Positions 58,434 through 64,000 of a DNA stretch of 64,000 nucleotides are shown here, one piece after another. Position 1 is the first letter of the stretch. The number at the start of each line of letters is the position of its first letter. The notes below the pieces were generated by a model. That model was not told the origin of the DNA, did not search any database, and saw nothing but the letters and a program-made list of their open reading frames with translations. Position numbers and translations under genes: made by a program. This DNA comes from Nectonema munidae (Eukaryota > Nematomorpha > Nectonematoida > Nectonematidae): NCBI GenBank assembly GCA_030549495.1, contig JAUIRK010001057.1, forward strand, positions 558,001-622,000, read 5' to 3'.

Positions 58434-59399
58434 AATGCAGCTTAAGTCCTGATTCCTAACGATGCCATGATAAACCTCCTTCTACTGTCTTTCTTTCAGC
58501 GCATTTGATTTGCCAACGGTATGGTGATCAGTTGATGACGATAGTGCTCAAACATGTACCTTTAAAGGGTTTTCGTTCCTTTTTTAGTTTTACTGCGCGT
58601 ATCACTTTATTTCATTCCTTTTTTCATGACGACTCAGCCCCATTTTATCTACATATTATTTTAAGTGTGCAATTAATCCAATCTCATAACAATTTATAAA
58701 AAACGTTTTAATATTAAAGATATTTCTTCAAAATTACATTTGCCTACAGATGTAAAATATATTAGCTTTAACAATTAAAATTTTGCTGATGAAATATCAT
58801 TTATTTTATCACATGATAAAAAAGACTTTAACTCAATGAAGTAACTTTTAACTTTACAATTTCTTTATATATTAACAAAAAACGTTCTTTTTTCTTTAAA
58901 ACTTGCCATGCCTATTTTAGTATGCCACATGGCTTCTAGAAGGTGCGTATTTTTAAAAGCGTTCCTTTCACAAAAAAGTTTCTACAGACCTGGCCTAACC
59001 CGTATTTACAGGATTCTCAATAAACCGAAATTCTGAGTTAATCAGATTTTAGTTCTATTTTTTTTATGGTGAAGGAACCATAAAAAAAAAAATTTTAACG
59101 AATCTTTTCTATACCTTAATTTCGATAAACATTATTACGTAGAGCGGACTTTTCAAGATTTCACACAATTTCTATTTTCTAATCTTCTTTGCATACTCTT
59201 TCCTCCAATTACGAATATATCGTTGTTTTTCTGCATCACCAAAAGCGTAAATAAACGACAAAGAATTGAGTAATAAAAGTTGCAAACTCCAATCACGGAC
59301 ATTTTTAAAATGAATAAATTTTAACTCTTAACTTATTTTAATTAATATAAATATTTTACGCCTCCCAGCACTAATAGGGAAGATTTTTTTTCTTTTTAA
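58434..59399. other. Unique DNA between the left arm and the piggyBac fossil
   Basis: No domain was recognised. A 64-codon frame (58505-58699) follows an AG-like site but has no known match. The left terminus of the piggyBac should lie here and was not found. Confidence 0.4.
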
Positions 59400-60047
59400 A
59401 TTTTTAAAAAGATTTTCCAGCCAAGACAGTATTTTTATGTAAATTTGGTTTTTGTATCTTTTGACAGCGTACTTTCAGGCAAGTTGAAATGATAAATCTT
59501 TTAGAATTGTTTTCTATCCAAGGTATATCCATTTTTGACAACAAAATAAAAGCGCTGTGCTAAGAAATGTCTATTATAATGTGATTTATCAACCTAGGCA
59601 ATCTTACAGTCTTTCTTTTGGTAGTGAATTCTTCAAGTATTGAATCCATCAAGTCTACTCCTCCTTTATTTTTATTATATACCAATATAAGGTTAGGTTT
59701 TTTGTCAAGATGGTTAGAGATATCAACATCAAAATGAGAGGAACTTGAAATAAGAATCTTTCTATTTTTTCTGACTACATAACAAAGAAGTGAAATACAG
59801 TTTTTATGATCTTAGACTGACGTAGTGGTAAATAAAGGAGGTGTTCTTTTTAAGATGCCAGGAACTTATTTTCTTGTTTTGTTCACAGTTCCAAATAAGG
59901 TCAAGTTTTTTTTGAGTAAACGCAAAGCAAACCCATACGAAGTGAAATAACGGACTATCTCGACCAGTTTTTAAAAAGATTCAACTAAATTCAAAACAGC
60001 ACTTGAAGAAAAACCTTTTTTTCAATTTTATGAAAAGGATTATTTCC

Positions 60048-60048
<1 letters not shown>

Positions 60049-60078
<30 letters not shown>
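60049..60078. repeat. (TA)n microsatellite
   Basis: About 15 TA units inserted within the piggyBac coding remnant. Confidence 0.9.
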
Positions 60079-60294
60079 CCATTTGGAGCATAACCGGTTG
60101 AAGATTCACATGCCCAAAAAATCGTATTGCCATATTTACGAGGCTTGTTCACATGTGGGTAGGTTTTTCCAGGAATTTTGCACCTGTAACCTACAAGCTG
60201 CTCATCAACTGTGATTGAGCTTTCTGAAGGATAAAGATGGTATGAGTTTGCTTGAAATATAGACCAGGTCTCTCTTATTGCAGTTAATTTATCT

Positions 60295-62172
60295 CTATGA
60301 TTCCAAACTCACGCCCAAAAGGCGTGAAATGGATATAAGGGGGGCGTAAGGCCATCTGGAAAATATCACTATTATGCAAGAAAACCAGAATATATTGTAT
60401 ATAGAATACAGATTGTGTGTGGTGTATAAAACTATGATTTATGACGTGATTGTATTGTTAAAATTTATCTTGTTGACTGCACTGTATCTATAGTGTGTAA
60501 TTATCTCTTACAGAAATATCGGTAGCAAAGAAAAGGAAGTTTGTCGATGAGTACATAAAGTTTGGCTTCGCCTTTACCGAGAAAAATGGAATTCACATTC
60601 CTCAATGTGTCGTTTGCCATGCAGTTCTCAGCAATGATGCCTTAAGGCCTTTGAAGACAAACCATTCTGCACTGAAAAATAAGCCAAATGAGTTTTTCAC
60701 AGCCAAACTTCACGAGTTAAAACGAATGAAACTGGACACCACTGGAGCTTTTCATCAGGAGGCATTCAAAGTGGTTGAAGCATCTTACGAACCCTCATTG
60801 CTTATTTCAAAAGCAAAAAAATCTCATTCTGTTGGAGAGACTCTTGTAAAACCATGCTTACTGAGTACTGCAGGTATTGTGCTTGGAGATGTAAGTCAGA
60901 AGAAGTTATCAAAAATATCTCTTTCTGACGACACTATGAAGCGTCGGAATGATGAGATCTCAGAGGCAAGTTTTGGAGAAAATAACATCTCGTTTTTTTG
61001 CAATACAGTTTGATGAAACAACTGATGTTGCCCATTGTTGTCAGTTACTTGTTTACTCACGATTTATGGATGAAGGAACTTTGAAAGAAGAAATACTTTT
61101 CTCAGCAGAACTAGACACAACATCAAAGGCTTCAGATGTGTTTGCAAAAGTTTCAAATTTTTTTCAAGACATAATCTCTCATGGGAAAAGTTAGTCGGTG
61201 TCTGACATGACGGTGCCCCAGCAATGCTTGGATCACGTTTGGGATTCGTGAAGTTAGTCAAAGAAAAGAATCAAGCAATAACTGCTACTCATTGTGATCT
61301 ACCAGACGAACTACGCTTGTCACTAAACTTGGCCATTAAAGTAGTAAATTTTGTGAAAATGAGCTCTTTAAATTCTAGGCTTTTTACACCTCTTTGTACA
61401 GATTTAGGAACTGATCACAAATCTCTTCTTTTCCACAAAGAGGTCCGTTGATTGTTCAAGGGAATATGCTGAGTCGCCTATATGAGCTGAAGGATGAAGT
61501 GAAAGTTTTTCTACAAAGCCAGAAGAAAGAAAATTTACATGATGCATTCTCAGAGGAAAAGTTCCAGCATAAACTAACATATCTTGTTGATTTTTTTGAG
61601 GCAATCAACAACCTAAATTTGAAGCTTCAAGGGAGGAATGCAACCATTGTTGCACATTATGAAGCAATCAATGCTTTCACGGAGAAAATCCAACTTTGGA
61701 AACGTAAAGTACAAGCAGGGAATTTCCCTTCATTTTCTCATCTCAATGAACGTATGTCTGAAAGGAATGACCTTGAACAGTATGGTGCAGGCAGACATGA
61801 AGAAAGAAATTTTATCTCATTTAGACTCCCTTGCTGAAGAAGCCATAGATTTGAAGTGTGACTCAATTGCGGCAGATAATTTCCAGACGACCATGAAACT
61901 GGAAGAATTTTACTAATTATTCCTGCATAATAAATGTCTTATGTTTGTATTACAAATGAATTTATTTGTTTTCATCCATGTGCACTAGGCAGGGATATAT
62001 CTCCCTTTCCAAAACTTCCTAAAGATATAAAATTATAAAATGAAACTATTATGAATATATAAAGTTTATTATATTATGCATATCTTTTATATATGCTCGT
62101 TGGATATGAGGGGAGGGGGGATATTGTGGAAGTCAAAAGGGGGCGTCAAGCAGAAAAGTTTGGGAACCACTG
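60295..62172 (+). mobile_element. hAT element (1878 bp) inside the piggyBac fossil
   Basis: An exact 8-bp duplication, ATTTATCT, flanks it (60287-60294 and 62173-62180). The right end is AAAAGTTTGGGAACCACTG, a standard hAT terminus. The left end CTATGATTCCAAACT is a degraded version of the same. Removing it rejoins the piggyBac frame around its DKL residues. The internal gene is a partial hAT transposase. Confidence 0.88.
60512..61916 (+). pseudogene. hAT transposase (SCAND3/ZMYM-like), lacking the C-terminal dimerisation part
   Basis: After an AG at about 60511, the frame reads VAKKRKFVDEYIKFGFTFTE, then CVVCHAVLSNDALRPLKTNH, a BED-like finger remnant. 60651-61013 continues with SLLISKAKKSHSVGETLVKP. 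Then, in another frame from about 60970, comes LEKITSRFFAIQFDETTDVA with the first catalytic Asp, and GVxHDGAPAMLGSRLGFVKL with the second. Further on are VNFVKMSSLNSRLFTPLC and LLFHKEVR (the counterpart of the LLH-EVRWLS motif), then LYELKDEVKVFLQSQKKE. Several frame changes occur (about 60960, 61195 and 61450). The normal dimerisation end is replaced by a short tail (NFQTTMKLEEFY), so the copy is an internally or 3'-deleted derivative. Confidence 0.82.
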
Positions 62173-63284
62173 ATTTATCTAATTCAATTCTTTGTTTTCT
62201 ATTTCTGAAGTTATAGAATCTCAAACAGCGGAGGAAAAATTTAAAACGAACCAAGTTTATAGTAGCAAACAAGCTTCAACTTCATCTTGATCAAAATTTG
62301 ACATATATAAAAGAAATTTTTTTCATTGGAAGTTTCATGAAGTGATAACTAAGATGGTTTACTTTCCGATTGGTGTAATGCAAGATATAAAGAAAAATTT
62401 CATCTTTGTAAAAAAAGTTGAAAGTATCTTTTTGAATAATTGTTGAAAATAAAACTTTAGATGGTTGAGTAAGGATATTTCGCAAACGAGAAGCTGATGG
62501 TAATAATAATGGATTGCAACTCCATTTTATATTTTCATCTATTTATTTTTTTCCTTCTTCAAAATAAGCGCTATAGCTAGAGACATCATCACTTTCATCG
62601 GAATCATCGAAACTTGAATCATTAGAACTTTCAATAAATGCTTCGATATTTCCTTCTTCGTATTCAAAATTTTTTTCAGAACCTTTAACATCTTCATCTT
62701 CAAGTCTCAAAGCATCATTTCCTCTTACTTCGACCCTTGACTTTCTAACTCGAAAAGAACATCATCATCCTCTTTTGACAACGATAAAAAAAGCACAAGC
62801 ATTTTTAAACGCAATTCTTTTTTTCTCCATATCAGTGAAGGGAATGTATTATTATCAAAAAGAAAAAGAAAAATGATAGATGGCAATTGAAAGAAGACTT
62901 GAAGCGATGTTGAAATTTCATACTGAATTATGCTGCATGTGTTTGGCATTTATGATGGTATAAGTAGTTCATAATATAATTTATCATTATTTTTAAGAAG
63001 CATATTTTTAACATAGCGATTGAGAAATATCATAGGGATGATCAATAAAAGAAGGCCACTGCGTGTACGTAAAGTTTGTACACCATTTTATCAGTGAAGT
63101 TATTTTTTTAAAGCAAAGATGAATCTAATTTTTTTTGAAATTTTCATCTGCATAAAACCAATAGACGTATATGAGGGTCTCCGACAGTATTGGTAGTTCT
63201 AACATTCAAAAAAAATTTTCGAGCTTTCAAAAATTTTAATGTGTACTATACTGTACATTTTGTACACCAAAAAACGCTTGAGGG

Positions 63285-63424
63285 TTAACACCAAATAGGT
63301 CAATGTGACCTTTGAATAACATTAATCAAAGAAATTTATATCCCTTCAAATTTCATGACTTTTCTTAAAATTGCTAGCTGCATCTTTTGATACCATTTTC
63401 ATGGTTGTTGAATGACCCTCTCAG
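63285..63424. other. Unique spacer between the piggyBac 5' end and the right arm
   Basis: Contains the TTAA flank. If the piggyBac entered the centre of the foldback structure, this is the remaining central DNA. Confidence 0.4.
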
Positions 63425-64000
63425 TCAAAAACTGTCAATCAAAATCAAAAATGAAAATTTTCAACAAAATTTTGTCCTTATCTGTAGTTAAAACAACTTA
63501 GGATCTATATTATATGCTACCTTGAAAATTTATAATTATAGACAGTTTTGCGCATAATACTTTGTATATTTAATTTCTTCAATAACCATGGCTACTTTTT
63601 AGAAAATATCAATCATAATTTTGATTGATTAGAAATAAATCTAATAAAATATACCTTGAGATTTTACATAAAATATATATTTTTATACCAAATCAACCAT
63701 ACTAGTTTTATTTCTGAACTCATATCTTGCATCTAGAGATTTTAAAATGTCTGAAAGTGTCAATCAAATGTTCGATTTACGTTTAATATCTACAGAAATA
63801 TTTTTGAAATTTAAATAAAATATCTATTTTTATACCTAATTGAAGATGCTGATTTCATTTTTGGGCTTAGTTTTCGCATTTAGGGTTTCAAAATATCAGG
63901 AAGCTTCAATCAGAATCCCGGTTTACTTCTAGATACTGTCTTCAAAAATATTTTCAAAAAAATATATCTGTTTATATACCGACTTGGCTTATTTTATTTC
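63425..64000. repeat. Right arm of the long inverted repeat (runs off the window)
   Basis: The inner edge, ACTGTCAATCAAAATCAAAA, is the reverse complement of the left arm's inner edge at about 58410-58433. Then TAGGATCTATATTATATGCT matches 58333-58352 inverted. Further out, tandem units recur with ATATTTTTATACC-like words at about 63681, 63828 and 63970, again about 145-150 bp apart. The outer end is not in the window. Confidence 0.8.

Larger units (their letters stand above)
59400..63284 (-). pseudogene. piggyBac fossil, interrupted by a hAT element
   Basis: The minus strand shows a piggyBac transposase in many pieces. Near 62530-62720 is the acidic Ser/Asp-rich N-terminus. Near 62291-62470 is LPSASRLRNILTQPSKVLFS. 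At 62181-62260 is FKFFLRCLRFYNFRNRKQRI, ending in DK. After the hAT insertion (60295-62172) the core resumes with DKLTAIRETWSIFQANSYHL, ITVDEQLVGYRCKIPGKTYP and YGNTIFWACESSTGYAPNG. A (TA)n insertion follows. Near 59650-59750 is KPNLILVYNKNKGGVDLMD, then TTKRKTVR. The 5' end is at 63284, where GGG meets TTAA (63285-63288), with a TGTACATTTTGTACA palindrome inside it. The frames are badly broken and the 3' terminus was not seen. Confidence 0.8.

Noticed and set aside
58985-59010. CTAACCCGTATTTAC as the missing left end of the third piggyBac
   Set aside because: It does not match the right terminus CCCTCAAGCG beyond three bases and lacks a clean TTAA.
1-64000. LTR retrotransposon or provirus
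   Set aside because: No paired direct long repeats, gag, protease or integrase motifs were recognised anywhere in the window.

Overview
This is AT-rich animal DNA, probably from an arthropod or another invertebrate. The evidence is GT-AG introns of 55 bp to 5 kb, AATAAA signals, and a dense load of animal-type transposons (Merlin, MULE, piggyBac, hAT, pogo-like, tRNA-derived SINEs, LINE remnants). The species cannot be fixed from the sequence. A parasitic crustacean or an arachnid would fit, but that is a guess.

Two host genes are supported. The main one is SRRT/ARS2 (Serrate), on the + strand from 12471 to 44322. I reconstructed it as 19 coding exons giving 889 residues. Every exon joins in frame across GT-AG borders, and the conserved N-terminal region, RRM-like domain, zinc-finger region and C-terminal RDLDAP motif all appear in the expected order. 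The second is a secreted-type protein with a Kazal-like domain. Only its last two exons are seen (52519-52659 and 55316-55392, with a poly(A) signal), and its 5' exons were not found.

Layout. 1-4.8 kb: a palindromic MITE, then a Merlin transposase gene between two roughly 1-kb inverted arms, with a third degraded arm copy. 5.6-9.8 kb: a Mutator-like (MULE) element with a perfect 9-bp target duplication, carrying a RING-like zinc finger, an OTU-type protease and a partial transposase, inserted in an older LINE-like ORF. 9.8-12.4 kb: upstream flank of ARS2. 12.4-44.3 kb: ARS2, whose introns hold hAT and TTAA-type MITEs, hAT fragments, a reverse-transcriptase fossil, SINEs, a pogo-like remnant and an almost complete antisense piggyBac. 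47.2-50 kb: a LINE fragment split by a second piggyBac. 52.5-55.5 kb: the Kazal gene end, a SINE and a foldback element. 55.9-64 kb: diverged tandem repeats, then a long inverted-repeat structure whose arms are tandem ~150-bp units (foldback-type). Its centre holds a piggyBac fossil interrupted by a hAT element.

The genes do not form one pathway. ARS2 is a nuclear RNA-processing factor and the Kazal protein is probably a secreted protease inhibitor. Most of the window is a record of nested transposition. The most unusual items are the RING+OTU MULE, the foldback arms of tandem 150-bp units, the nested sister MITEs at 21.3 kb, and the two inverted copies around the Merlin gene.
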